Origin: an uncultured Alistipes sp.
GTDB taxonomy: Bacteria; Bacteroidota; Bacteroidia; Bacteroidales; UBA932
Assembly (NCBI GenBank): GCA_900544195.1
Contig: UQUJ01000018.1
Span: forward strand, 1 to 47,695
DNA length: 47,695 bases
Direction of reading: 5' to 3'
Part shown: piece after piece, positions 39,802-47,695 of the stretch
How positions within the stretch are numbered: the stretch's first letter is position 1
Layout of the letters: each line of letters opens with the position of its first letter
The notes under the pieces: model-generated
What the model saw: the letters and a program-made list of their open reading frames with translations, nothing else
What the model was told of the DNA's origin: nothing
Database searches by the model: none
Position numbers and translations under genes: made by a program

Positions 39802-41049
39802 TTATGTCCGGGAATGAACCTCTTGTCCTCGAAGGAGCACCTTGCAGATGAACGGGGTCTGGTGGCAGTAGGGGATGAAGGCGAGGGACGGGAGAGGGTT
39901 CGTGACGATCAGGTTGGCGAGTTTGCCGGGGGTGATCGAGCCGAGCTCGTCTGAGACTCCCATCGCGTAGGCGGAGTTGAGGGTGCAGGCGTTGAAGGAC
40001 TGGGCAGGGGTAAGGCGCATTCTGATGCAGCCGAGAGCCATCACGAAACGCATATCTCCGGAAGGGGAGGAGCCTGGGTTGTAGTCCGAGGCGAGAGCCA
40101 GACCGAGACCTGCGCTGACATATTCCTTGGCCCTGCCGTAGGGGATTCCGAGGAAGAATGACGAGCCGGGGAGCATCGTCGGCATTGTCCGTGAGTTTCT
40201 AAGTGCTTCAATCTCAGCGTCGGTCGTGCGCTCAAGGTGATCGACCGAAAGAGCGTTATGCTTCACGGCCACCTGCACGCCGCCGGAGCAGGCAAGCTCG
40301 TTGGCGTGGATTTTCGGTATCAGACCGTAAGCCTCTCCGGCAGAAAGAATTCGATCCGTTTCAGCGACCGTGAAGAATCCCTCGTCGCAGAACACATCGA
40401 CATATTCAGCAAGCCCTTCGGCGGCGACGGCGGGGATCATCTCCTCGCAGACGAGGTTGACATATTCATTCTGCCGGCCTTTGAAGGCTCTGCCGACGGC
40501 GTGCGCCCCGAGGAAGGTCGCCTTGATGGTGGCGGGGGAGTCCTTTTTGACGCGGCGGATCACCCGCAGCATCTTCAGCTCGTCCTCAAGGGTCAGGCCG
40601 TAGCCGCTCTTGATCTCGATGGCGCCGGTTCCTTTGGCGATCATCTCCCGCACGCGCGCCATTGTCTGTGAATATAATTCCTCTTCGCTCGTGCGGTGGA
40701 GCAGATCGGCGGAGTTGAGAATCCCGCCTCCGCGGGCGGCTATCTCCTCGTAGCTCAGGCCGTTGATCTTGTCGATGAACTCCTGCTCACGGGTTCCGGC
40801 GTAGCAGATGTGGGTGTGGGAGTCGCAGAAGGCCGGTATCACCATACCGCCCTCTGCGTCAATTACTTCATCTTGTGGGCCGGGCACCGGGCACTCGGAC
40901 ATATTCCCGAAACCAGAGATTCGTTCGCCCTCGATCGTGAGGTAAGCGTCCCGCAAGGAGCCGACCTCGTCCATCTCGGCGCCCCGCTTGCGCAGAACGC
41001 CTTCAGGAACGATTCCGACCAGTTCGCCGATGTGGGTGATTATGGTCAT
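39802..41049 (-). CDS. hutI: Imidazolonepropionase
   Basis: 415 aa, cytoplasmic metal-dependent amidohydrolase; hydrolyses imidazolone propionate to N-formimino-glutamate, step 3 of histidine degradation. Metal ligands His78 and His80 are in AFCDSHTHICYAGTR. TFLGAHAVG, GLIPKIHANELACSGGVQVA and the Asp of LALASDYNPGSSPSGDMRF supply the remaining ligands and substrate contacts. It is last in the operon; its ATG overlaps the hutH stop by 3 nt. A tandem repeat directly follows the stop. Confidence 0.95.
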   Translation of the reverse strand: MTIITHIGELVGIVPEGVLRKRGAEMDEVGSLRDAYLTIEGERISGFGNMSECPVPGPQDEVIDAEGGMVIPAFCDSHTHICYAGTREQEFIDKINGLSYEEIAARGGGILNSADLLHRTSEEELYSQTMARVREMIAKGTGAIEIKSGYGLTLEDELKMLRVIRRVKKDSPATIKATFLGAHAVGRAFKGRQNEYVNLVCEEMIPAVAAEGLAEYVDVFCDEGFFTVAETDRILSAGEAYGLIPKIHANELACSGGVQVAVKHNALSVDHLERTTDAEIEALRNSRTMPTMLPGSSFFLGIPYGRAKEYVSAGLGLALASDYNPGSSPSGDMRFVMALGCIRMRLTPAQSFNACTLNSAYAMGVSDELGSITPGKLANLIVTNPLPSLAFIPYCHQTPFICKVLLRGQEVHSRT

Positions 41050-42527
41050 CTTATGAACTCGATAGATTTCTGGATGAGCGGGTGCATATAGACATCATCG
41101 CTGATGAACGGCACGACCTTGCGGTAGTCACTGAATATGCCTTCGATGGCCTCCGAGGACTTGTTGCCGGCGATCTGGTGCCTGAAGTCGAGCGCCTGTG
41201 CGGCGTTGAACAGCTCTATGGCAAGCACTTCCTCGCAGTTGTCGATGACGCGCACAAGTTTCGTCGCGGCGTTGGAACCCATGCTGACGTGATCCTCCTG
41301 ACCCTGTGAGGATGGGATGGAGTCCACTGACGCCGGCCAGCAGAGTCCCTTGTTCTGGCTCACGATCGAGGCCGCCGTGTACTGCGGAATCATGAAGCCG
41401 CTGTTGAGTCCCGGCGTGGCGACAAGGAATTTCGGCAGACCTCGCTGGCCGGAGATCAGACGGTATATTCGTCTTTCAGAGATGTTTGCGAGTTCGGACA
41501 TGGCGATCGCCAGGGCGTCCATCGGGATGGCGATAGGCTCTCCGTGGAAGTTGCCGGCGGAGATGATCATGTCCTCGTCAGGGAAGACGTTCGGATTGTC
41601 CGTCGCGCTGTTGATCTCGTTCTCGATCACCGACTCGACGTAGCGGATGCTGTCCTTGACCGCGCCGTGTACCTGAGGGATGCAGCGGAATGAATATGGA
41701 TCCTGAACATGTTCCTTGTGGTTCCTTATCAGTTCGCTGCCATCCAGCAGGGTCATGAATCTGGCCGCGGTGTCGATCTGTCCCTTGTGCGGACGAAGCT
41801 GGTGGGTCAGAGGCAGGAACGGCTCGACGCGGCCGTCATATGCCTCAAGGGACATCGCGCCGATCCTGTCGGCCCATTCGGAAAGCCTGTGGCACTGGAT
41901 GAGCGACCAGATGGCGTGGGCGCTCATGAACTGGGTTCCGTTCAGAAGAGCGAGACCCTCCTTGGACTGAAGGCTGATAGGTTCCCAGCCCATCTCGTCC
42001 CAGACCTCCTTGCTTGGTCTGACCTTACCCTTGTAGAGAACCTCTCCGAGACCGATCAGTGGTAGGCTGAGGTGGGCGAGGGGAGCGAGGTCGCCGGAAG
42101 CACCGAGGGATCCCTGCTGGTAGACTACCGGGAGGATGTCGTTGTTGAACATGTCCAGAAGCCTCTGGACAGTAATCAGCTGCGCTCCGGAATGGCCGTA
42201 GGAAAGGGACTGGGTCTTAAGCAGGAGCATCAGCCTCACGATCTGCGGGCGTACAGTCTCGCCGGTTCCGCAGGCGTGGGACATCACCAGATTGTGCTGG
42301 AGCTGCGAGAGCTGGTCGGCAGGGATGGTCACGTTGCACAGGGAACCGAATCCGGTGGTGACTCCATAGACCGGGCGACCGATGTCCTCCATCTTGCTGT
42401 CCAGGTACTTACGGCATTTCTCAATGGCCGCCACGGCCTCCGGGCCGAGTTCGACCCTCTCGTGGTTCTCAATTATCTCCTTAAGCCTTCCAAGGCTCAG
42501 ATGTTCGTGTGAGATGATGTGTGTCAT
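41046..42527 (-). CDS. hutH: Histidine ammonia-lyase
   Basis: 493 aa; removes ammonia from histidine to give urocanate. The MIO prosthetic group forms from Ala143-Ser144-Gly145 in GSLGASGDLAPLAH. The catalytic Tyr loop is RPVYGVTTGFGSL (about 51-63). SATDNPNVFPDED and the QDHVSMGSNAA segment complete the active site. It overlaps both neighbours (4 nt each side), so it is translationally coupled. Enzymatically it is the first step, though it is the third gene of the operon. Confidence 0.97.
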   Translation of the reverse strand: MTHIISHEHLSLGRLKEIIENHERVELGPEAVAAIEKCRKYLDSKMEDIGRPVYGVTTGFGSLCNVTIPADQLSQLQHNLVMSHACGTGETVRPQIVRLMLLLKTQSLSYGHSGAQLITVQRLLDMFNNDILPVVYQQGSLGASGDLAPLAHLSLPLIGLGEVLYKGKVRPSKEVWDEMGWEPISLQSKEGLALLNGTQFMSAHAIWSLIQCHRLSEWADRIGAMSLEAYDGRVEPFLPLTHQLRPHKGQIDTAARFMTLLDGSELIRNHKEHVQDPYSFRCIPQVHGAVKDSIRYVESVIENEINSATDNPNVFPDEDMIISAGNFHGEPIAIPMDALAIAMSELANISERRIYRLISGQRGLPKFLVATPGLNSGFMIPQYTAASIVSQNKGLCWPASVDSIPSSQGQEDHVSMGSNAATKLVRVIDNCEEVLAIELFNAAQALDFRHQIAGNKSSEAIEGIFSDYRKVVPFISDDVYMHPLIQKSIEFIR

Positions 42528-44554
42528 AGTTCCTCAATCGCTTTTCTGACAATGTTTTCGTCTGTGTGGTTCGCAACTGTCACCGTAAGTTCCGGTGTGC
42601 GTTCCATTTCCCTCATTATGGCGTGTTCCGCGCCTTCGTTGCGCGCCCAGCTGCGGCGGGCTATTCCGTTGTTCACGTCCCAGAACAGCATCCGGGTGAT
42701 GTGCCTGTCCGAATCAGCCGATCCGTCGATCACCATGCCGAAGCCTCCGTTGATGACCTCGCCCCAGCCGACTCCGCCTCCGTTGTGGATGGAAACCCAG
42801 GTGGCTCCCCGGAAACCGTCACCGATGACGTTCTGGATGGCCATGTCGGCGGTGAACCGGGATCCGTCGTAGATGTTGGATGTCTCGCGGAACGGGGAGT
42901 CTGTGCCGGAAACGTCGTGATGGTCGCGGCCAAGCACGATCGGAGCGGTGATCTCACCCTTGCGGATGGCCTTGTTGAAGGCCAGGGCGATCTTGGTCCT
43001 GCCCTCGCAGTCGGCGTAGAGGATGCGGGCCTGCGACCCTACCACCAGATTGTTCCTGCCGGCTTCCTCTATCCAATGAATATTGTCGTTCAGCTGTCCC
43101 TGAATCTCTTCCGGAGCCGTTTCCAATTCCTTTTTAAGAATATTCACGGCTGTCTCGTCGGACTTGGCGAGGTCTTCCGGCCTCTCACTCATGCAGACCC
43201 AGCGGAACGGGCCGAAACCGTAGTCGAAGTAGAGCGGCCCCATAATGTCCTGAACGTAGGACGGGTAACGGAATGTGCCGTCCGGCCTGAGGATATCGGC
43301 CCCCGCCCTTGAGGATTCCAGCAGGAAGGCGTTGCCGTAGTCAAAGAAGTACATACCGCCGGCTGACAGCCTGTTGATCGCGGCGACATGCCTTCTCAGC
43401 GACGCGCGTACCGCATCACGGAACTTCTCCGGCTCCTCGGCCATCATCCTTACGGACTCCTCAAACGACTGGCCGACAGGATAGTAGCCTCCCGCCCACG
43501 GGTTGTGGAGCGAGGTCTGGTCCGAGCCGAGGTCCACAGGAATATTCTCGTCCGCGAGTCTCTCCCAGAGATCCACGACGTTGCCCACATAGGCCAGCGA
43601 GACGGTCTCCTTGGCCTCCATCGCCTTTCGGATGCGCGGGATGAGTTCGTCCAGATTCTCGTGCAGCTCATCGACCCAGCCTTGGTCGTAACGCTTGCGG
43701 GCGGCGAGCGGATTGATCTCGGCTGTGACGCTCACGACCCCGGCGATGTTTCCGGCCTTAGGCTGCGCTCCCGACATTCCGCCCAGGCCGGCTGTCACGA
43801 ATAGCATTCCCTTCATATTCTCCCTCGTCCCTGCGATGCCTCTGGCTTTCAGTTGCTTGCGTGCCGCGTTCATCACCGTGATCGTCGTTCCGTGCACGAT
43901 CCCCTGGGGGCCGATGTACATATACGATCCGGCTGTCATCTGGCCGTACTGTGACACTCCCAATGCGTTGAATCTCTCCCAGTCATCCTGCTTCGAATAG
44001 TTCGGGATGACCATTCCGTTGGTCACAACGACTCTCGGCGCGTCCTTGTGGCTCGGGAAGAGTCCCATCGGATGGCCGGAGTACATCGAGAGTGTCTGCC
44101 CGTCGGTCATCTCGGCCAAGTACTTCATCGTCAGCCGGTACTGCGCCCAGTTCTGGAATATTGCTCCGTTGCCTCCGTAGATGATCAGCTCGTGCGGATG
44201 CTGCGCCACCCTCGGATCCAGGTTGTTCTGGATCATCGCCATGATGGCCGCGGCCTGGCGGCTCCGGCAAGGATATTCATCGATCGGTCTGGCGTACATG
44301 TCGTAGGACGGGCGGAAGCGGTACATGTAGATGCGGCCGTAGTCCTTGAGTTCCTTGGCGAACTCCGGCGCCAGTTCGGCGTGGAACTTGGCCGGGAAGT
44401 ATCTCAGCGCGTTCTTCAGCGCCAGCACTTTCTCCTCGGCAGTGAGGATGTCCTTGCGCTTCGGGGCGTGGTTGATCGTCTTGTCATAAGGTTTCGGCTC
44501 CGGGAGCCTGTCCTGCGAGATGCCCGCAAGTATCTCTTCCTGAAACTTATCCAT
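42524..44554 (-). CDS. hutU: Urocanate hydratase, long form
   Basis: 676 aa; hydrates urocanate to imidazolone propionate using tightly bound NAD. Family blocks are visible: LIIYGGNGAIFQNWAQYRLT, SMYSGHPMGLFPSHKDAPRV, AGSYMYIGPQGIVHGTTITV, GLGGMSGAQPKAGNIAG, SDQTSLHNPWAGGYYP and the catalytic-Cys region. Typical proteobacterial HutU is about 555 aa; this is the extended type that also occurs in animals (UROC1 is similar in length). Overlaps ftcD by 8 nt and hutH by 4 nt. Confidence 0.95.
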   Translation of the reverse strand: MDKFQEEILAGISQDRLPEPKPYDKTINHAPKRKDILTAEEKVLALKNALRYFPAKFHAELAPEFAKELKDYGRIYMYRFRPSYDMYARPIDEYPCRSRQAAAIMAMIQNNLDPRVAQHPHELIIYGGNGAIFQNWAQYRLTMKYLAEMTDGQTLSMYSGHPMGLFPSHKDAPRVVVTNGMVIPNYSKQDDWERFNALGVSQYGQMTAGSYMYIGPQGIVHGTTITVMNAARKQLKARGIAGTRENMKGMLFVTAGLGGMSGAQPKAGNIAGVVSVTAEINPLAARKRYDQGWVDELHENLDELIPRIRKAMEAKETVSLAYVGNVVDLWERLADENIPVDLGSDQTSLHNPWAGGYYPVGQSFEESVRMMAEEPEKFRDAVRASLRRHVAAINRLSAGGMYFFDYGNAFLLESSRAGADILRPDGTFRYPSYVQDIMGPLYFDYGFGPFRWVCMSERPEDLAKSDETAVNILKKELETAPEEIQGQLNDNIHWIEEAGRNNLVVGSQARILYADCEGRTKIALAFNKAIRKGEITAPIVLGRDHHDVSGTDSPFRETSNIYDGSRFTADMAIQNVIGDGFRGATWVSIHNGGGVGWGEVINGGFGMVIDGSADSDRHITRMLFWDVNNGIARRSWARNEGAEHAIMREMERTPELTVTVANHTDENIVRKAIEEL

Positions 44555-46280
44555 TGATCTTCGAGTTTACGATGTCCAGAATCTCCTTTTCTTCTTTCAC
44601 GGCCTTGGCTGCGATCTCATCGGCCTCGGCGACCAGCTCGGCGGCCTTGGCCTTGTCGCCAAGGGAAGCCGCGTTGATCTTGACATTGAGCTGCGCTCCG
44701 AGCACCGCGCTTCGTGCCGCCAACGCTCCGACACCGGCATCTGAAACTGAGTTCGGATTTCCAGTCTCGGCCATCGCCCTTGTGATCTCAAAGGCCTTGA
44801 ATGAAGCCTTCATCGTGCGCAGAGGCACCTGAGTGGCGTAAAGTGTGGCCTTTTCTATGGCTTCGGCGCGGGCGGCCTTCTCTTCGTCGGAGCCCTTAGG
44901 GAGTCCGAATGCGGCCATGATCTTGTCGAAGGCCGCGGTGTCCTCGTCAACGAGGCTTACCAGCTCCCGCATTACGGCGTGTCCCTTCTCAGCCCAGTCG
45001 GAGAACTCCTTCCAGCGGTCATCCCAGCCTCTCTTGTGGGCTGAAAGATTTGCGACCATTGTGCCGAGGGCCGCTCCTAGGGCTCCCATATAGGCGGAGA
45101 TCGATCCGCCGCCCGGGGCAGGAGACTCGGATGCCGTCTCCTCGGCGAATCCCTTTAGCGTCATTCTGATGAGCCTCTCCTTAATGGCCATCTGCTCAGG
45201 ATCCTCCATAAGATATTCAATGACCTTCTCGTGCGGGTTGAACGGCTTGAGGTCGTCAAGGCTCATCGACTTGACTGCTATCTTCATTATTTCTTCGTCC
45301 GAGATTCCGAGCGAGCGCTCCTGCTTCTCAAGGTAGAACTTTCCGGCCTCCATCAGCACACGCTTCGGTACCAGTCCGACGATCTCGGCTCCGGTGACCC
45401 TGAGTCCTCTGGCGGCGGCGGCTCTGGAGACTTCCTCGTAGGCCACGTGCAGAGGTGTCGTCTTGATGTCGGTGATGTTCATCGAGACCTGAGCGATGCC
45501 ATATTCATCAATGTACCAACCAATTGCCTTGCACCCCTTGAGGGTTCCCGGCTGCCAGCGGTCCTTGCCGTTCTCGTCCTTGAGGACCTTTCCGGTCAGG
45601 CTTCCGCCCTCGCGCATCTTGCGTCCTTTCTCACGCACATCGAACGCGATCGCCATCGCGCGCCGTGTGGATGTCGTGTTGAGATTATAGTTGACGGCCA
45701 CGAGGAAGTCTCTGGCTCCCACGTTGATGGCCCCGCTCTTCGCCACGGTCTCGTTGTACTCCTTCGGTCCGAAGTCCGGTGCCTTGGCAGGATCGGCGAT
45801 CTTCTCCGGCAGGGCTTCATATTCCCCGGCCCTGCAGACCGCGAGGTTCTTCCTTTCCGGCTTGAACGCCGCCGCCTCGTAGCAGTAGCAAGGGATGCCG
45901 AGCTCGTCGTAGATTCTCTTCGCCAGCCCGCGCGCAAGTTCGGCGCATTCCTCAAGAGTGGTCTCGGCCACCGGCACGAGCGGCAGCACGTCGCACGCCC
46001 CTGAGCGAGGGTGCGCCCCGTGGTGATGCCTCATGTCGATCACCTCTCCGGAGCACTTGACTCCTTGGAAAGCCGCCTCCAGCACAGCCTCGGGGCTGCC
46101 CACGAAGGTCACGACAGTCCTGTTGGTCGCCTCGCCCGGATCCACGTCGAGCACCTTGACGCCCTCCTCGTTGCCGTTGACCGTCACCTTAGCCGACGCG
46201 ATGGCCTTAACGATCTGATCAATAACATTTTTGTCTCGCCCTTCACTGAAATTAGGCACGCATTCTATAATCTTTGCCAT
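44547..46280 (-). CDS. ftcD: Bifunctional glutamate formimidoyltransferase / formimidotetrahydrofolate cyclodeaminase
   Basis: 577 aa. Residues about 1-300 are the formiminotransferase (IIECVPNFSEGRD at the start; MRHHHGAHPRSGACDVLPLV near 82-101; NYNLNTTSTRRAMAIAFDVR near 205-224). Residues about 365-570 are the helical cyclodeaminase (FAEETASESPAPGGGSISAY, MGALGAALGTMVANLSAHKR). It transfers the formimino group to tetrahydrofolate and cyclises it to methenyl-THF, giving glutamate and ammonia. The fusion order is as in mammalian FTCD. First gene of the hut operon; a palindrome sits in its leader. Confidence 0.95.
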   Translation of the reverse strand: MAKIIECVPNFSEGRDKNVIDQIVKAIASAKVTVNGNEEGVKVLDVDPGEATNRTVVTFVGSPEAVLEAAFQGVKCSGEVIDMRHHHGAHPRSGACDVLPLVPVAETTLEECAELARGLAKRIYDELGIPCYCYEAAAFKPERKNLAVCRAGEYEALPEKIADPAKAPDFGPKEYNETVAKSGAINVGARDFLVAVNYNLNTTSTRRAMAIAFDVREKGRKMREGGSLTGKVLKDENGKDRWQPGTLKGCKAIGWYIDEYGIAQVSMNITDIKTTPLHVAYEEVSRAAAARGLRVTGAEIVGLVPKRVLMEAGKFYLEKQERSLGISDEEIMKIAVKSMSLDDLKPFNPHEKVIEYLMEDPEQMAIKERLIRMTLKGFAEETASESPAPGGGSISAYMGALGAALGTMVANLSAHKRGWDDRWKEFSDWAEKGHAVMRELVSLVDEDTAAFDKIMAAFGLPKGSDEEKAARAEAIEKATLYATQVPLRTMKASFKAFEITRAMAETGNPNSVSDAGVGALAARSAVLGAQLNVKINAASLGDKAKAAELVAEADEIAAKAVKEEKEILDIVNSKING

Positions 46281-46316
46281 AGTGGTTATGTGTTTTTAAT
46301 ATGTCGCTATAAATTT

Positions 46317-46339
46317 ATGAATATTTTCCCAATATTCAT
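46317..46339. promoter_or_regulatory. Palindrome in the hut operon leader
   Basis: ATGAATATT-TTCCC-AATATTCAT, perfect 9-nt arms, 37-59 nt upstream of the ftcD ATG. A candidate operator for a hut regulator or a leader hairpin. It is built from two GAATAT words in opposite orientation. Confidence 0.55.
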
Positions 46340-46377
46340 TGCAAAACCGAAGGGAATCTTCCGATTCTCTTTTAAAT

Positions 46378-46413
46378 TGTGAACCGTGATGCCTTAAATG
46401 TGAACCGTGATGC
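46378..46413. repeat. Direct repeat TGTGAACCGTGATGC, 2 copies
   Basis: Two copies 21 bp apart (two helical turns) about 100-130 nt upstream of ftcD. They may flank the hut promoter as activator sites, or be repeat debris. Confidence 0.5.
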
Positions 46414-46423
46414 ATTTTCACTG

Positions 46424-46444
46424 TCACTGAGCCTGTCGAAGTGA
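46424..46444. repeat. Dispersed palindrome (TCACTGAGCCTGTCGAAGTG), copy 2
   Basis: Identical to 35342-35362, including the CC that follows. Confidence 0.7.
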
Positions 46445-46449
46445 CCTTC

Positions 46450-46680
46450 CTTATACGTTATCACAACCCTTACCAGTACCAGAATAGCCTTTCAGATGTA
46501 CCAAACGTGCTCTCAGCTTCGTTTTGTACACTAGAACACCTTCGAGTGTACAAACCCCAGCAATACTGTACGAAACGACAGTGAAAACCATTTCATACAG
46601 AATACGTTGGTTTCGTACAGAAAACTCTTGTTGGAAGCAGCCAGCCTTACTGTGTACCAAACCGCATTGACTGTTATGCA
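46450..46680. repeat. GTAC-rich repeat stretch
   Basis: Contains many TGTAC/GTACA words: TTTTGTACACT, GTGTACAAAC, CTGTACGAAAC, GTTTCGTACAG, TGTGTACCAAAC. CTGTACGAAAC (about 46566) and GTTTCGTACAG (about 46610) form an inverted repeat. Resembles the 50-bp array at 37879. No gene. Confidence 0.55.
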
Positions 46681-46732
46681 TAGCTGAACACGTAACCCCT
46701 TCCTTCTAATGATTCGGTGCGGAGTACCTTCT

Positions 46733-46883
46733 TTTTACAAACCACGGACACGCCACCCTGCCATACACGCACCTGTGGCCCATCCTACCGTGCCCGACCC
46801 TCTCTTCAAATGTAGGGGTTGAGTACACGAATATGCCCTGCACACGTCTCGGCTGCCATATCCCGTGTCCGTGGTTTGTAAAA
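46733..46883. mobile_element. MITE-like inverted-repeat element, family B copy 1
   Basis: 151 bp with perfect 20-bp ends: TTTTACAAACCACGGACACG (46733-46752) and its exact complement at 46864-46883. No ORF of note. A second left end begins at 47655 and runs off the window. Confidence 0.78.
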
Positions 46884-46919
46884 TTATCGAGAGCATCCAT
46901 CATCTTCTCCTGAGGTTTC

Positions 46920-47549
46920 CTAAGACACGACCTTTTTTGACCCTGCCATATTCAAAGACTGCCCTTGGTTTGTCAGAGTCATCTCGCTTTTCTTGTTTTC
47001 AAGTTCGTTGTAAATGTCGAATAAGCGAGCATAAGACTCATCGATTATGCTTAAATACTGGCATAGAAAGTCTTTCAGATGTTCATAATTATCTTCGAAG
47101 GAGGTGATCTGAAAGGAGATTCCATCCTCATCCTCGCCCGTGAGCAGCACTTTAGCCATAATGATCTCATCAGAAACCTTGTGTGCCGCCTGACGTAATA
47201 GCTCCATATTCCATTCCTTCTTGTCCAAGTCGTAATGCCTCATAATTATGAACATCGGCAGCCTCTCGATGACAATTCCGTACGTATCTCCATGCTTCTT
47301 GAAGAAAATCCAATTGTCCTCGGCCTCCGGCACAAACCCATTGTAACGTATCGCCTCCATAATCAGATCCCTGTCCAATCTACGGCTGTCATATTCACAG
47401 GCCGCCGCACTTACAATACCTGCTTGTGCAGCGTCTTTTTTCAATTTCTCGTTGTCGTATTTCAGATTCTCGCATTTCTCATTCTCTTTCATATAAAGCA
47501 GAATGAACACGATAGCGATGATCGCCACTATGCCAAACGTGATTGCCAT
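46920..47549 (-). CDS. Membrane-anchored YbjN-like protein
   Basis: 209 aa. Residues about 2-20 are one membrane segment (ITFGIVAIIAIVFILLYM), followed by a short coiled coil (EKCENLKYDNEKLKKD) and a soluble domain (about 55-180) with the mixed alpha/beta pattern of YbjN/type III-chaperone-like folds: LIMEAIRYNGFVPEAEDNWI, FFKKHGDTYGIVIERLPMFI, NMELLRQAAHKVSDEIIMAK, SFQITSFEDNYEHLKDFLCQ. YbjN-like domains bind protein partners; no enzyme motif is visible. It lies between two family-B elements. Function unknown. Confidence 0.6.
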   Translation of the reverse strand: MAITFGIVAIIAIVFILLYMKENEKCENLKYDNEKLKKDAAQAGIVSAAACEYDSRRLDRDLIMEAIRYNGFVPEAEDNWIFFKKHGDTYGIVIERLPMFIIMRHYDLDKKEWNMELLRQAAHKVSDEIIMAKVLLTGEDEDGISFQITSFEDNYEHLKDFLCQYLSIIDESYARLFDIYNELENKKSEMTLTNQGQSLNMAGSKKVVS

Positions 47550-47654
47550 ATACTAACGCCTTTATATTCATTATCCTTATCACTCATTAATGTCCCATCT
47601 CGCATAATGTAACCGCACTTCCGTAGAATTCATTTCTTTGCCCCTCAAGACCGC

Positions 47655-47695
47655 TTGCAAACCACGGCCACATCACTCTTCCATACGCACCTCTG
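47655..47695. mobile_element. Family B element copy 2, left end only (window edge)
   Basis: TTGCAAACCACGGCCACATC and then CCATACGCACCTCTG follow the same order as TTACAAACCACGGACACGCC and CCATACACGCACCTGTG at 46735. The right end lies beyond the window. Confidence 0.6.

Noticed and set aside
42566..43312. Long antisense ORFs over hutU, hutH, ftcD, the GntR gene and SusC
   Set aside because: All mirror strongly identified genes in GC-rich codon context; none shows domain signatures.
1..47695. tRNA, rRNA or prophage genes
   Set aside because: No tRNA-like cloverleaf with CCA-proximal stems, rRNA or phage structural gene was recognised, although a dedicated search could still find a small RNA.

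Overview
The window is a piece of a Bacteroidales chromosome (phylum Bacteroidota). The evidence is a SusC/SusD pair with BACON and other lipoproteins, many promoters with the Bacteroidota -7 box TAnnTTTG, a GlnRS, and a histidine-degradation operon of the long-HutU, fused-FtcD type. Base composition is mid-50s % GC. I cannot name the genus; the moderately high GC fits Alistipes-like or uncultured gut Bacteroidales better than Bacteroides itself. No rRNA, tRNA or CRISPR array was found.

Layout. 1-1908: the 5' end of a LolC/E-type permease and glnS. 2.2-12 kb: a decaying carbohydrate region. Intact genes are a ROK kinase, a GntR regulator, a secreted clan GH-A hydrolase, two endonuclease/exonuclease/phosphatase (EEP) proteins and yicC. 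Between them lie remnants of a TPR lipoprotein, two TonB receptors, a third EEP protein, a second ROK kinase and a dicarboxylate-type symporter. 12-14.5 kb: rmuC and a HigBA-type toxin-antitoxin pair. 14.5-31.3 kb: an intact polysaccharide-utilisation-type locus in two divergent operons. Leftward are a Tat-exported DUF4434 TIM-barrel protein, an MFS sugar porter and a ROK repressor. Rightward are SusC, SusD, a first surface lipoprotein, a GHL10-like lipoprotein, a BACON lipoprotein, an AGE-family epimerase and a lipoprotein FAD oxidoreductase. 31.4-34.7 kb: an AbiEi/AbiEii-type pair and guaA. 34.7-39.8 kb: an accessory strip with a HipA remnant, an SGNH hydrolase, tandem repeats, miniature inverted-repeat elements, an ORF split by one of them, and a membrane protein/wHTH pair. 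39.8-46.3 kb: the overlapping operon ftcD-hutU-hutH-hutI. 46.3-47.7 kb: more repeat elements and one membrane-anchored YbjN-like protein.

How the genes work together. The 14.5-31.3 kb locus looks like a complete path for one unknown glycan: surface capture, import, hydrolysis by non-classical TIM-barrel enzymes, redox and epimerase steps, inner-membrane uptake and ROK-controlled expression. The ROK kinase and the GH-A hydrolase at 3.5-7.3 kb share a 17-nt sequence next to their promoters, with a GntR regulator encoded between them, so they probably form a small regulon. The hut operon takes histidine to glutamate with one-carbon transfer to folate.

Two genome-scale patterns stand out. The hexamer GAATAT/ATATTC is strongly over-used across reading frames, even forcing the rare Ile codon ATA. 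The intergenic DNA is also crowded with short tandem arrays, several of unrelated sequence but with periods close to 50 bp, and with at least three families of MITE-like inverted-repeat elements.
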